A stretch of 64,000 nt of DNA from Podarcis raffonei (taxonomy: Eukaryota; Chordata; Lepidosauria; Squamata; Lacertidae), in contig NC_070618.1 in NCBI RefSeq assembly GCF_027172205.1, positions 6,578,001 to 6,642,000 of the forward strand. Direction: 5' to 3'. Made by a program: the position numbers and the translations under genes. Within the stretch, counting starts at the first letter, position 1; the number at the start of each line of letters is the position of its first letter. A model generated the notes under the pieces. The model saw only the letters and a list, made by a program, of their open reading frames with translations, was not told where the DNA came from and searched no databases. This document shows, one piece after another, positions 51,695 to 61,769 of the stretch.

Positions 51695-52452
51695 GGGTGG
51701 CTAAAATCCAGGACATTTGTTTTAAAGTGTAAAATTTCCCCTGGATGGACATGTAGGCCCCTCAAAAAAGAGGACATATCTTGGAATTCCCAGACATATG
51801 GCAACCCTAACTAGTTATCGACAACCGAAAAAGAACCAATGTAAACAGGCCTGCCAAGAAGGACTTAACTGGTACAAAAAAAAATTATCTGAGAACTTGG
51901 CTTGAGGCAAATGCAGAAGAAAGTGGGGGGGGGGTTTAAAAGATAATAATTTTGCTTATGTGGCTGCCTTGTGCAAGTATGAGTTCTCTAAAGCGCATTC
52001 TTTCTCTAAGCCCGTTTCCCAGTGGAAATGATTGTTCATTCTTTCATCCTCATGCTTGACTGAGGTTCTTAATTACCACTGGGGAGTTAAGTTCATTATC
52101 CCCTCTTCTCTGCATGCTTTTAATAATACCAACTTCAACCAAACAAGGCTAAAAATGAGCAAACGGAAAGTTTTCCCCCTGCTTTTCATTCCTGCAGCTC
52201 TAAATAAAACGCTGGACAAAAAGGTGGTTTACTGCGGCAGGTGGCTTGAGTGACGAAAAGGATAAAAACATTCCCTTATTTATTCACCAGCTCTTATATA
52301 TGAGCTAGTCTTGCTCAGCAGTGTTTGCAAGTTACCTAGTCCTCATCGTCTAGCCCCCATATAAAGGGGGGAAAGAACAATTTGGAAGGAAGGCAGCCCT
52401 CTGCAGAGCCAGCAGCAGCACACCCACCCACACCCAGTCCTTGTCTTTGCTG
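51695..52452. other. Non-coding stretch
   Basis: AAATCCAGGACATTTG...GGCAACCCTAAC (51703-51812) looks like a worn MITE. G-run near 51926. Nothing else recognised. Confidence 0.4.
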
Positions 52453-52751
52453 CTGAGCCTAGGACTTGCCGATCAGAAGGTTGGTGGTTCGAATCTCCGT
52501 GACAGGGTGAGCTCCCGTTGCTTGGTCCCTGCTCCTGCCAACCTAGCAGTTTGAAAGCACACCAGTGCAAGTAGATAAATAGGTACCGCTCTGGCGGGAA
52601 GGTAAACAGTGTTTCCGTGTGCTGCTCTGGTTTGCCAGAAGTGGCTTAGTCATGCTGTACGCCGGCTCCCTCAGCCAATAAAGCGAGATGAGCGCCGCAA
52701 CCCCAGAGTCGGTCACGACTGGACTTAATGGTCAGGGGTCCTTTACCTTTA
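52453..52751 (+). mobile_element. Sauria-type SINE, 5'-shortened, internal deletion
   Basis: Starts in the head (TGAGCCTAGGACTTGCCGAT), has AAGTAGATAAATAGGTACCG, lacks the GGCCACATGACCCGGAAG block, and ends AGAGTCGGTCACGACTGGAC, then CTTTACCTTTA. Mostly subfamily B, though GCACACCAGTGCAAG is an A-type variant. Confidence 0.92.
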
Positions 52752-53340
52752 AACTGACAAGGGCGACACCCAACATTGCTGATCAAACTTCTGCTCATAC
52801 AATGGGATTTCCCCTTCTTCACACACACCCCACAGGAGCCAACGCCAGGGGGCTGTGGGTGCTTGGGCACCCACTACAATATAATTGTGGGAGCTGAGCA
52901 CCCACAAAGTCAATGAAAAAAGCCAGCAGGGAGAGAAAAAGTTCGCCTCTGTCCTCCGCAGCCAGCAAGCAAAGCATCCTTTTGTGGGAATTTTAAGGAT
53001 AGCAGGAGAGGATATATTGATTAAATATGATCCTTCCTTCACTCATGCTAGTGAGTCATGTAGCAGAGCAGATTTCCCTCAAAATGAAGCTAGTTTGCAG
53101 ATTCATTTGAATCTCTTCAATAGGCGGGGTATAAATATTTTTTTTTAATGATGATGATGATGATGAATATGATGCAGCAATCCTGTCTGGCTTGATAAGG
53201 CTGGATTATTGCTGTAGTCCCCTTTGATTCCTCTTAAAAGAATCATGACACAAGGCTCTTTCCTTAAAAGTAACAAGAAGTTTACTCACATTCAGTTCAC
53301 AGTATGATCCCTAAAGGCAGACTTTAGCTTGTAGTTACAT
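52752..53340. other. Non-coding stretch
   Basis: (GAT)n near 53148-53166, probably the remains of a LINE tail (GGCGGGGTATAAATATTTTT just before). No exon recognised. Confidence 0.45.
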
Positions 53341-53344
53341 AACA

Positions 53345-53672
53345 AACTGAAGGAGTGTCTCCACCTCCATCGTTCTACCCGGACACTGAGGTCTAGCACT
53401 GAGGGCCTTCTGGCGGTTCCCTCACTGCGAGAAGCTAAGTTACAGGGAACCAGGCAGAGTGGCGCCCTCCCTGTGGAACGCCCTCCCACCAGATGTCAAA
53501 GAGAACAACAACTACCAGACTTTTAGAAGACATCTGAAGGCAGCCCTGCTTAGGGAAGCTTTTAATGTTTGATGCATTACTGTATTTTAATATTTTTTTG
53601 AAGCCACCCAGTGTGGCTGGGGAAGCCCAGCCAGATGAACAGGGTATAAATAATAAATTATTATTATTATAA
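53345..53672 (+). mobile_element. 5'-truncated L2 LINE end
   Basis: CGGACACTGAGGTCTAGCAC, GGCCTTCTGGCGGTTCCCTC and GAAGACATCTGAAGGCAGCC encode the L2 C-terminus with frameshifts. It ends AACAGGGTATAAATAATAAA and a short (TTA)n. AAACTGA occurs at both edges (about 53344 and 53673), a possible TSD. Confidence 0.85.
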
Positions 53673-54356
53673 ACTGAGTTCATCTCGTATGGAGACTGAG
53701 GTCGTGTACTGCTGGCTGAGAACCAGCAGACAGCAAAAATACATTAAGAGAACAGCATCAAGAGAAGAAAATGGCCGCAGGAGAGCAGCATGGCAGCAAG
53801 AGAGAAAGATGGCTGCTTGACTCGGCTCTTTTATGGAGTCAGCCAGGGTCAGGCCCATCTCCCTGGTCACATGCAGGGGGAGGAGGCTCCAGACCAGTGG
53901 AACAGGAAGTTCCACTGGCGTAACTTCCCCCTGCCTGGGCCCACTCTAGGGAAACGAGGAATGTTGTATTTGACTGCTCCAATGGATTACATCCCACACC
54001 TTTTCCAGGTGTGGAGCTCAGATGCGGTGGCACAGCCTCTCTGCCTATGAGTTTGAGTCTCTCCCACGGAAAAGGGTGCCTCACTGGTTGCAGATAGGAA
54101 GAGGAAAAGTCAACGCTGGCCATAGCAATATGGGCACCCACAATCCTGAGGGCGAGATAGCACACACACACCCCACACACAGCCTCCTCCCCACCAAATC
54201 TGCCCCCCTTTCACACCAGATTATTTGGGGTTGCAGAGGGAAGAGACCTGTTCTGCCTACTGTGCCAGCTGCAGGTGGACGGCATGGGATTTCCAGGTTC
54301 CTCCTCATCAGATTGAAATTGGCACACTTCATCAGTTTCCCCAGTTTTCTCTAGAC
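53673..54356. other. Non-coding stretch
   Basis: GC-richer than average, short (CA)n near 54160-54175. Frames on both strands lack signatures. Confidence 0.4.
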
Positions 54357-54484
54357 CAGTGTTTCCCAAACTTGGGTCTCCAGCTGTTTTTGGACTACAG
54401 CTCCAGTCATCCCTAGCTAGCAGGACCAGGGGTCAGGGATGATGGGAGTTGTAGTATCTGGAGACCCAAGTTTGAGAAACCATG
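54357..54484. mobile_element. hAT-type foldback MITE
   Basis: CAGTGTTTCCCAAACTTGGG at the left is complementary to ACCCAAGTTTGAGAAACCATG at the right; the centre CTAGCTAGCAGGACC is as in 25051-25186. No clear TSD. Confidence 0.75.
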
Positions 54485-54602
54485 CAGTCTATCCTCAGGG
54501 CTATGGTGGGGGAAGGTTAGTTTCTTTCGCTATTGCTTAAATAAAATTCCAGCAGCAAAGGTTGGATCAGGTGCGGCTAGAGGGAACTGCAGTTAATGGT
54601 GA

Positions 54603-55056
54603 TAGAAGAGGAAGAAGAGGAGGAGGAGGAGTTTGGATTTGATATCCCGCTTTATCACTACCCGAAGGAGTCTCAAAGCGGCTAACATTCTCCTTTCCCT
54701 TCTTCCCCCACAACAAACAAACACTCTGTGAGGTGAGTGGGGCTGAGAGACTTCAGAGAAGTGTGACTGGCCCAAGGTCACCCAACAGCTGCATGTGGAG
54801 GAGTGGAGATGTGAACCCATAGCTGTCAACCTTCCCTTTTTTTGCGGGAAATTCCCTTATTCCAGCGTCGTTTCCTGCTGCTATCCCGAATTGTTAGATA
54901 TCCCGTAGACTGTCCCTGGGACAGGTGAGGCTTCTGATCCCTTATTTTCGAGGCTGCTGATCCCTCATTTTCAAATCTGAAAGTTGACAGCCATGTGCGA
55001 ACCTGGTTCACCAGATTACGAGTCTACCGCTCTTAACCACTACACCACACTGACTA
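54603..55056 (-). mobile_element. tRNA-derived SINE, second family, split by a MITE
   Basis: Tail (GAG/GAA)n plus TTTGGATTTGATATCCCGCT at 54605-54660 and the body to 54817; the head resumes at 54996 (CGAACCTGGTTCACCAGATT, TTAACCACTACACCACACTG). The MITE at 54818-54995 lies in between. Confidence 0.9.
54818..54995. mobile_element. MITE with CATAGCTGTCAAC ends, inserted in a SINE
   Basis: CATAGCTGTCAACCTTCCC and GAAAGTTGACAGCCATG are inverted ends. The flanks TGTGAACC and TGCGAACC agree at seven of eight bases, as for hAT. 178 bp; related to 32308-32397. Confidence 0.8.
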
Positions 55057-55916
55057 CTTACCTGTCTCCTCTGCCCTCCTCCTACTTCCTCCTACCTTCC
55101 ACTATTTCTGCATGGTGAGAGTAATAATAAGAAAGTAAACAGGTGCAAAGCTTACGTTGTGTAATGGCAGATCCGCCTTTCCACATCCCAGGGCCCTCCA
55201 GATTTTATTTTATTTTTAAATTGACTTCCATCAGCCCCAATCAGCAAAGGACACCAGCTTGGGCAAGACCATAATGTGTTTAACTGGGAAATATGGATCA
55301 GAGAAATATAGCCCAGGCACAATGGCAGAAAAATCAGCAAGGCTCCTGAGCTTGCATCTATTGGTGCTCTGGTATCTGTCTAACAACCCTACCTGTCTCC
55401 TAGGCAAGCGTCTCGTCAGATGAAGAGAAATCTGCCCCTTAACACCCCTGTCCTTTTGAAATAGGAAGCTTTGCTGCCTCTAAGTAATCAGGACAAACCT
55501 CCATGTCTCCATTGTGAGATCATGAGTGACGTCATAGGCTGCCACCCCTCCTTCCCCCAGGTAACAATACTTATTAAAATTCCAATTACAAGCTCAGCAG
55601 GCAGGAGAAAAAGAAGAAGAAACCCTGGGGCTGCTTTTTTTCCCCCTTGGCAGAAGCATCCGGCCCCTTTCAATGATGCAAAACTATTCATTCTGGAGGA
55701 AACCCAGTTCTTCAGTAAACTATTTCAATCTCCTAAAACTACAACCCAGCTCCTGTAAGTTCCAATGCGTCCATCGTAATTATGATTCAGTTGTTTGGCT
55801 TTCACCTTATTGCTTATGTATGAACTACGCTTTGGTATTATTCTGTTTCTGTTCAAAGTATGCACCTTGCTGCACCCCGCTCACAATACAACAACAGCCC
55901 ATAATAGCCAGGGCTG
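55057..55916. other. Non-coding stretch
   Basis: No repeat beyond a worn foldback trace near 55195-55250, and no exon recognised. Confidence 0.4.
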
Positions 55917-55918
55917 TA

Positions 55919-56120
55919 CAGTGGTACCTCGGGTTGCGAATGGGATCCGTTCCGAAGGTCCAGCCGGATCCTGAGGTTTTCACAACCCAAGGATCACTGT
56001 TATATGCATGCGCACAGCAGTAGACTGCTTCTGCGCATGCGTGCACCACGAAACCTGGTCAAATACTTCCAGGTTTGCTGCTTTTGCAACCTGAAGTTTA
56101 CGTAACCCAAGGTACTACTG
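55919..56120. mobile_element. Tigger-like TA-flanked MITE with NRF1-like motif
   Basis: CAGTGGTACCTCGGGTTGCG and ACGTAACCCAAGGTACTACTG flanked by TA (55917-55918, 56121-56122). The centre is palindromic (ATGCATGCGCAC...GTAGACTGCTTCTGCGCATG) and contains TGCGCATGCGTG at 56032-56043. 202 bp. Confidence 0.88.
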
Positions 56121-56122
56121 TA

Positions 56123-56671
56123 TTGATTAGCTGTTTTTTACATTGAGATGTAAGTATGATGTGTGTGAGGGGGCACGTTTTTCCTTTGGCTGCTTTGTCC
56201 TTTGTGTCTGATACAACTATTGCCTTTTTTCCAAAAAAAAAAGACAAACATTCATCACTAATAATAATAGAACTCTGGAAGAGGCTGATAAGGCAATGAG
56301 ACTTTAGCGGTTGCGTGCGGATCAATTACAAATGGCTGACTTTGCAGGCTCAAAAGCAGTCTCATCTCCCAAAGGCATTTTCTGCTTTAAAATGAAAATG
56401 GCAGTAGTCAGGTTAAGCAAGCAAGACATTAATAATCATAGGGTTATAAGAATTTGAGGTCTCAAATATATATATTAAATGTTCATAAATGTACAAGGCA
56501 AACACATACATAAGTATATAAACCATGTGTCTGAAATAGTACAGGAGAACAATCCTGAAACTGTTTTGACTCTCCCAGTGACCTCAAATATTCCTCTGCA
56601 ATGAGGAAGGAAATGGGAAAAGCCTCCCCATTGTCTCTTTGCTCACAAATCCTGTCTTAAGGACATATTTG
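56123..56671. other. Non-coding stretch
   Basis: AT-rich, nothing recognised. Confidence 0.4.
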
Positions 56672-57046
56672 TGTAGGAATAGGGTGAGCCTGTGACCTGG
56701 ATTCAGGAAATAAGTATTTAGCATCTCAAAAGAAATGGCCAGGCTGCCCAAGTAAAGCAATCAGTGACCATTATCAGGTAGCCTGACAAACAGGATTTCT
56801 GTTGGAGACCACCTCCTTCAGTGATGTATGTATGGTGTTTTGGGGGGTGGTCTTGGGCTACAGGGTGGGCAATCTCAAAAGTCTATATAAGGGCTTGCGC
56901 ACCATTGTTCAGGGTCCCTCCTGCCTCCTCCGTGTGGTGAACGAGCACCCTGTTGCAACAGTTAATAAAGATCAGGCTAGCTGCCTTGCTTCTCAATATT
57001 CTTTGGTTGGCCTCTGTTATCTTCTCCTACTGATAAAGAACCTACA
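56672..57046 (+). mobile_element. Probable solo LTR
   Basis: Ends TGTAGGAATAGG and AAGAACCTACA form a short inverted TGTAGG/CCTACA pair. In order come a TATA-like TCTATATAAGGG (about 56884), a start-like CTTGCGCACC, and AATAAAGATC (about 56964). No clear TSD. The class is uncertain, probably endogenous retrovirus-type. Fossil. Confidence 0.6.
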
Positions 57047-57428
57047 TAAGGACTCTATACAGGCTCTTGGATACCCCATAAGGGAAAGGGGGCAGTTTTG
57101 TCTTAAAACCATAGCCAACATAAGCGTTACTGAAAGATGGGATGACCAGGGAGCATGAAGAGTCCATTGGTGATCACAATGGGCGAAAGGAGTTCTGGCT
57201 GCAGAAGGTGTTGAGATTGAACAAGAGAGGGAAAAAGGCTTCCATAAGGATGGAAAAGGTGTGTAAAGAAAAATCCACAAGCTCTCATCAATAGGGAAGC
57301 AACCAGCTTGACAGCCACCTCAAGCATGATGTAAAAATACACAGAGAGAGATTTCAGTCTCCAATAATACACCAAAGGAAGTGAATTTGTTATGGTTACA
57401 TACATGGTTCTGTTTAGGAGTGCCTAGG
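57047..57428. other. Non-coding stretch
   Basis: Nothing recognised. Confidence 0.4.
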
Positions 57429-57808
57429 GATGCGAGTGTCATTGTGGTCTAAACCACTGAGCCTCTTGGGCTTGCTGATCAGAAGGTCGGCGGTTCAAAT
57501 CCCCATGACAGGGTGAGCTCCTGTTGCTCGGTCCCTGCTCCTGCCAACCTAGCAGTTCAAAAGCACCAGTGCAAGTAGATAAATAGGTACCACTGCAGTG
57601 GGAAGGTAGATGCCCTTTCTGTGCGCTCTGGTTTCTGTCACGGTGTTCCATTGCACCAGAGGAGGTTTAGTTATGCTAGCCATGACCCAGAAAGCTGTCT
57701 GGGGACAAACGCCGGCTCCCTCGGCCTGAAAGCGAGATGAGCGCCACAACCCCATAGTCACCTATGACTGGACTTAACCGTCCATGGCTCCTTTACCTTT
57801 TTACCTTT
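57429..57808 (+). mobile_element. Sauria-type SINE, subfamily A
   Basis: GGGATGCGAGTGTCATTGTG head, GCGGTTCAAATCCCCATGAC, AAGTAGATAAATAGGTACCA, and ATGACTGGACTTAACCGTCC tail with CTTTACC repeats. A subfamily-B copy follows 16 bp later in the same orientation. Confidence 0.94.
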
Positions 57809-57824
57809 ACCTATGTTAGACTGT

Positions 57825-58174
57825 GGGACACGGGTGGCACTGTGGGTTAAACCACAGAGCCTAGGACTTGCCGATCAGAAGGTCGGCAGTTCGAATCCCC
57901 GCGACAGGGTGAGCTCCCGTTGCTCGGTCCCTGCTCCTGCCAACCCAGCAGTTCGAAAGCACATAAAGTGCAAGGAGATAAATAGGTACCGCTCCGGCGG
58001 GAAGGTAAACGGCGTTTCCATGCGCTGCTCTGGTTCGCCAGAAGCGGCTTACTCATGCTGGCCACATGACCCGGAAGCTGTACGCCGGCTCCCTCGGCCA
58101 ATAAAGCGAGATGAGCGCCACAACCCCAGAGTCGGTCACGATTGGACCTAATGGTCAGGGGTCCCTTTACCTCT
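57825..58174 (+). mobile_element. Sauria-type SINE, subfamily B
   Basis: An exact 13-bp duplication TATGTTAGACTGT (57812-57824, 58175-58187) shows an independent insertion just downstream of the subfamily-A copy rather than a tandem duplication. Full length and near consensus. Confidence 0.96.
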
Positions 58175-58187
58175 TATGTTAGACTGT

Positions 58188-58787
58188 AAGCCAGTTTACT
58201 AATGTGTCCATTTTTAAAATTATTATTTAGGCAATAACCCCAAGTTTCTGAGTTGGCAAAGAGCCCTGGGTCATTCGTGACACGTGTCCAAGGCCACGCT
58301 GGGTCACTGATCTGGATCATCAGCCGTCGTGCCTAAAAATCCACTTCTTTTTCTGCCACAGCAGCTCATCAGATCAGACCATCGACTGAGCAAGGGATGG
58401 TCGTGTTTTTTACTCGGAGGTTTCCCGTGGTGAGCAATGTTGAGAGTGATGTTTGAGCCTCAAATCCAGCCTTGCGGTTCTCCTTGAAGGCAGGCCCCCT
58501 TGCCTTATTTTAATGCTTAATCTGCATACCAAGGCAGCCGCTCCAGGGTTATGCAAATTCCTGAAGCAGATGGTTGCGGCTGAGCTGCAAATAACAAAGC
58601 AAAGGATGAAGTGGAACATTCTGGAACTGGCGCTGTCAGGGGAATGCCTTTGTTTGAATTTCATATTTTGAAACGTGACAGGCAAGAGTGCCTTGCGCAT
58701 TCGACAGGTAGGTTTAGGCAGCAGGTGGAGTGATGGTGGAAAGAGAATTGAGGTTGGGGTGGAGCTATTTTCCTATCTGAGATTATT
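58188..58787. other. Repeat-free stretch with octamer motif
   Basis: About 600 bp without recognisable repeats. It contains a perfect octamer ATGCAAAT at 58551-58558 and AACAAAG at 58593-58599. No coding exon is visible. Candidate noncoding element, see findings. Confidence 0.4.
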
Positions 58788-59612
58788 ATTATTATTATTA
58801 AAAAGATGTTTTTATTTGTTTTTTCAAATATAAATTTATAACACAAGCAAATACATTTCCATATACAGTGGTACCTCAGGTTACATACGCTTCAGGTTAC
58901 AGACTCCGCTAACCCAGAAATAGTACCTCGGGTTAAGAACTTTGCTTCAGGATGAGAACAGAAATTGTGCTCTGGCGGTGCGGCAGCAGCAGGAGGCCCC
59001 ATTAGCCAAAGTGGTGCTTCAGGTTAAGAACAGTTTCAGGTTAAGAACGGACCTCCGGAACGAATTAAGTACTTAACCCGAGGTACTAGTGTACAGAGAT
59101 TTCTCTGAATCTCAAGACCTCCCCCTCCCCTCCGTGCCTCCTAATGTCAACGTTTTCAGCTGCATATTCTATCATAGTCTATATTTTGTATCTCTCCATA
59201 TTGTCCACAGTATTTGTTACATTACAAGTGTTGTTAAAACCCTGCTAATGTTTTCATCTGCTTACAGTGGCCTCCTAAATAAATTATAATTTTTCCCCAT
59301 TCTTTTTTTTGACGTTTTTGTCATCTTGGTTCCTGAACTTTCTAGTCAGTTTTGCCATTTCAGCATAGTCCATCAGCTTAGTTTGCCATTCTTCTCTGGT
59401 AGGGACTTTGTCTTCTTTCCATCTCTGGGCTAGTAACATCCACGCAGCTGTTGTCGCATACATAAAAAGTCTTTTCTGCTCCTTTGGGATGTCGGTGCCT
59501 ACCATTCCTAATAAAAAAGCTTCTAGGGTGTTTTTTTTTACAAAAGTTATTTTAAACATTTTTTTCCAGTTCATTATATATCATTTCCCAGAAAGCTTTT
59601 ATTGCCGTACAC
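58788..59612 (-). mobile_element. L1 LINE 3' end, split by a MITE
   Basis: An (ATT)n/A-rich tail at 58788, then the 3' UTR, a family-2 MITE at 58866-59091, more UTR, then ORF2: the minus frame 59574-59284 reads RLFMYATTAAWMLLAQRWKE, VPTREEWQTKLMDYAEMAKL and TRKFRNQDDKN, the squamate L1 ORF2 C-terminus. RT and endonuclease parts are absent. Shares its UTR with 1690-1837. Confidence 0.85.
58866..59091. mobile_element. TA-flanked MITE, family 2, full-size
   Basis: CAGTGGTACCTCAGGTTACA and TAACCCGAGGTACTAGTG with TA (58864-58865, 59092-59093). 226 bp, inserted in the L1 3' UTR, whose text joins across it. Confidence 0.93.
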
Positions 59613-59737
59613 TGCGCGGTGTAGGGGTTAGAGTGCCGGATTATGACCTGGGAGTTAAAATGAGGGACGGGGAGAAGAGAACTCTGTATGCCACTTTGAG
59701 CCTACTGGAAGAAAGGTGGGATATAAGCATATGATCC
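59612..59737 (+). mobile_element. tRNA-derived SINE, third family, internally deleted
   Basis: GTGTAGGGGTTAGAGTGCCG (A-box-like), then a jump to GAACTCTGTATGCCACTTTG and a tail AAAGGTGGGATATAAGCATA. The B box and centre are missing. Confidence 0.65.
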
Positions 59738-59891
59738 TTCTTGGACCCTGAGATCATCTTCTGAGGCCCTCCTTCGTGTGCCTCCACCTTGAGAGGTGCA
59801 GAAGGTGGCAATCCAAGAACGAATGGGCCTTTTTTTGCAGTGGCTCCCTGACTGTGGAATGTTCTCCCCAGGGAAGTTCGCCAGGCAAAAA

Positions 59892-59892
<1 letters not shown>

Positions 59893-59976
<84 letters not shown>
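59893..59976 (+). repeat. Compound (CT)n(CA)n microsatellite
   Basis: About 24 CT units followed by about 17 CA units. The reading frames over it (RERERE, VCVCVC) are artefacts. Confidence 0.97.
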
Positions 59977-59978
<2 letters not shown>

Positions 59979-59986
59979 ATCCACTA

Positions 59987-60491
59987 CAGTGGTACCTCAG
60001 GTTACATACGCTTCAGGTTACATACGCTTAAGGTTACAGACTCCGCTAACCCAGAAATAGTGCTTCAGGTTAAGAACTTTGCTTCAGGATGAGAACAGAA
60101 ATCGTGCTCCGGCAGCGTGGCAGCAGCAGGAGGCCCCATTAGCTAAAGTGGTGCTTCAGGTTAAGAACAGTTTCAGGTAAAGAACAGATCTCCAGAACAA
60201 ATTAAGTACCGTATTTTTCGCTCTATAAGACGCACCAGACCACAAGACGCACCTAGTTTTTGGAGGAGGAAAACAAGAAAAAAAATATTCTGAATCTCAG
60301 AAGCCGGAACAGCAAGAGGGATCGCTGCGCAGGGAAAGCAGCAATCCCTCTTGCTGTTCTGGCTTCTGGGATAGCTGCGCAGCCTGCATTCGCTCCATAA
60401 GACGCACACACATATTTCCCCTTACTTTTTAGGAGGGAAAAAGTGAGTCTTGTAGAGCAAAAAACACGGTACTTAACCCGAGGTACCACTG
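59987..60491. mobile_element. TA-flanked MITE, family 2, split by a family-1 MITE
   Basis: CAGTGGTACCTCAGGTTACA and TTAACCCGAGGTACCACTG with TA (59985-59986, 60492-60493). The family-1 element at 60209-60469 lies in the right terminal region. Without it the element would be about 240 bp like its relatives. Confidence 0.93.
60209..60469. mobile_element. TA-flanked MITE, family 1, inserted in a family-2 MITE
   Basis: CCGTATTTTTCGCTCTATAA and TTGTAGAGCAAAAAACACGG with TA (60207-60208, 60470-60471). The host text ATTAAG-TA...TA-CTTAACCC rejoins exactly. 261 bp, close to identical to 27533-27791. Confidence 0.95.
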
Positions 60492-60494
60492 TAT

Positions 60495-60950
60495 AACGCT
60501 CTGACTCTTAGAGCCTATTTAACTCCTCCCACCTCATGGCTTTCAAAATTAACCTTTATATCATTGCAATTTATACGTTTTCCAATTCTAATTACACTCA
60601 TTACAGAATGACTCAAAATTTATACAACTATAGAAAGGTAGAAAATTTCTTGTTGCCAGTCTTCAGACAACCCTGCTAGTGATGTTAATTGTGTACACAA
60701 TAATCTTTCAGATATCGTATAAATTTACTCCAGTCCTTTTGGAATACTTGATCATGCTGGTTTCAGATTTTTCCTGTCAGCTTCGCCAGTTCTGCAAAGT
60801 CCATCATCTTCATTTGCCACTCTTCTTTCACTGGTACTTCTTGTTGTTTTCATTTCTGGGCTAAAAGAATTCTTGCCACAGTTGTTGCATACATAAACAG
60901 TCTTTTACCTTCAAAAGAAGATAAAATGTTCCTTTTTAACCAGGCCTTTG
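60495..60950 (-). mobile_element. L1 LINE 3' end, diverged
   Basis: The 3' UTR is followed by ORF2-like text; the complement near 60760-60900 reads RLFMYATTVARILLAQK and EEWQMKMMDFAELAKLT, the same C-terminal segment as at 59.3 kb but with stops. Older than that copy. Confidence 0.75.
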
Positions 60951-61112
60951 GTTGAACTGATTGACATCCTATACCCTTTTAAAATGTGGCTCTTGGGGCG
61001 TGTTATTGGGTTATTGTTCTTATTTTGATTTTATATATTGTGATCTTTTCTGTGAACCTCCCTGAGACCTTTGGGTATAGGGTGGTATATAAATTCAATT
61101 AATATAAATATA
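60951..61112 (+). mobile_element. LINE 3' tail (L2/CR1-like)
   Basis: TGTGAACCTCCCTGAGACCT, TTGGGTATAGGGTGGTATAT and AAATTCAATTAATATAAATA follow the common reptile LINE-tail pattern. Clade uncertain. Confidence 0.55.
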
Positions 61113-61769
61113 TGTGAATGTAAACAATAAATGCAGCTAAGTCCCCTTTGCGCTGTGTTGAATACACATTGTTTTTAAAATGCAATAAAAACAGGTTACA
61201 ATAATATAAACATATTTCTATAATGCCCAGCAAAACTAAGTGGCGTCCTTAAATAATATCTCCAGGCATCTTGAGCCATCATGACATATTATCTTTTGCA
61301 GGGAAAAGCCAAACAAAAAGTATGATTGACAGCCAACTGGACCTGATGAAAAAATAGCTCCTGGTCCCATACTGGTAACAGATAGTGAATTTCACTGCCT
61401 CAAACATTGGGATGCAAATTCAGCCTTCTCAGCTCTGGCCGGACACATTCTATCACATAGAAACGAGCATTAATTAAAGGAGAGGACCAGATGCCGGAAT
61501 GAAGCATATGTGAGCACAAGATGGGATACAACGTTGGCTGGCTGCTGGCATCCTCTGCCCCCTGGGCATGGCAATGACACTTGCCCCAGGCACAGGGAAA
61601 CATACAAGCGCTCATTAGCTCTTTCGGGCTGATCTGACACGGCTGTCCAATTCCTCCCTAGCTGTCTGCGTAAATGACGGAGTTGTGAACATAGCCGGCA
61701 GAGCTGGCAATCTAGTTATTAGACACGGTGTTTAACTCAAGTCTTAAGTTTTCCTCAAGTTTCACCCCA
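61113..61769. other. Non-coding stretch
   Basis: Nothing recognised. Confidence 0.4.

Noticed and set aside
56672-57046. Exact TSD for the TGTAGG...CCTACA LTR
   Set aside because: The flanks ATTTG and TAAGG do not match, so it is listed as probable only.
59641-59984. Frames with RERERE and VCVCVC stretches
   Set aside because: Translation of a (CT)n(CA)n microsatellite.
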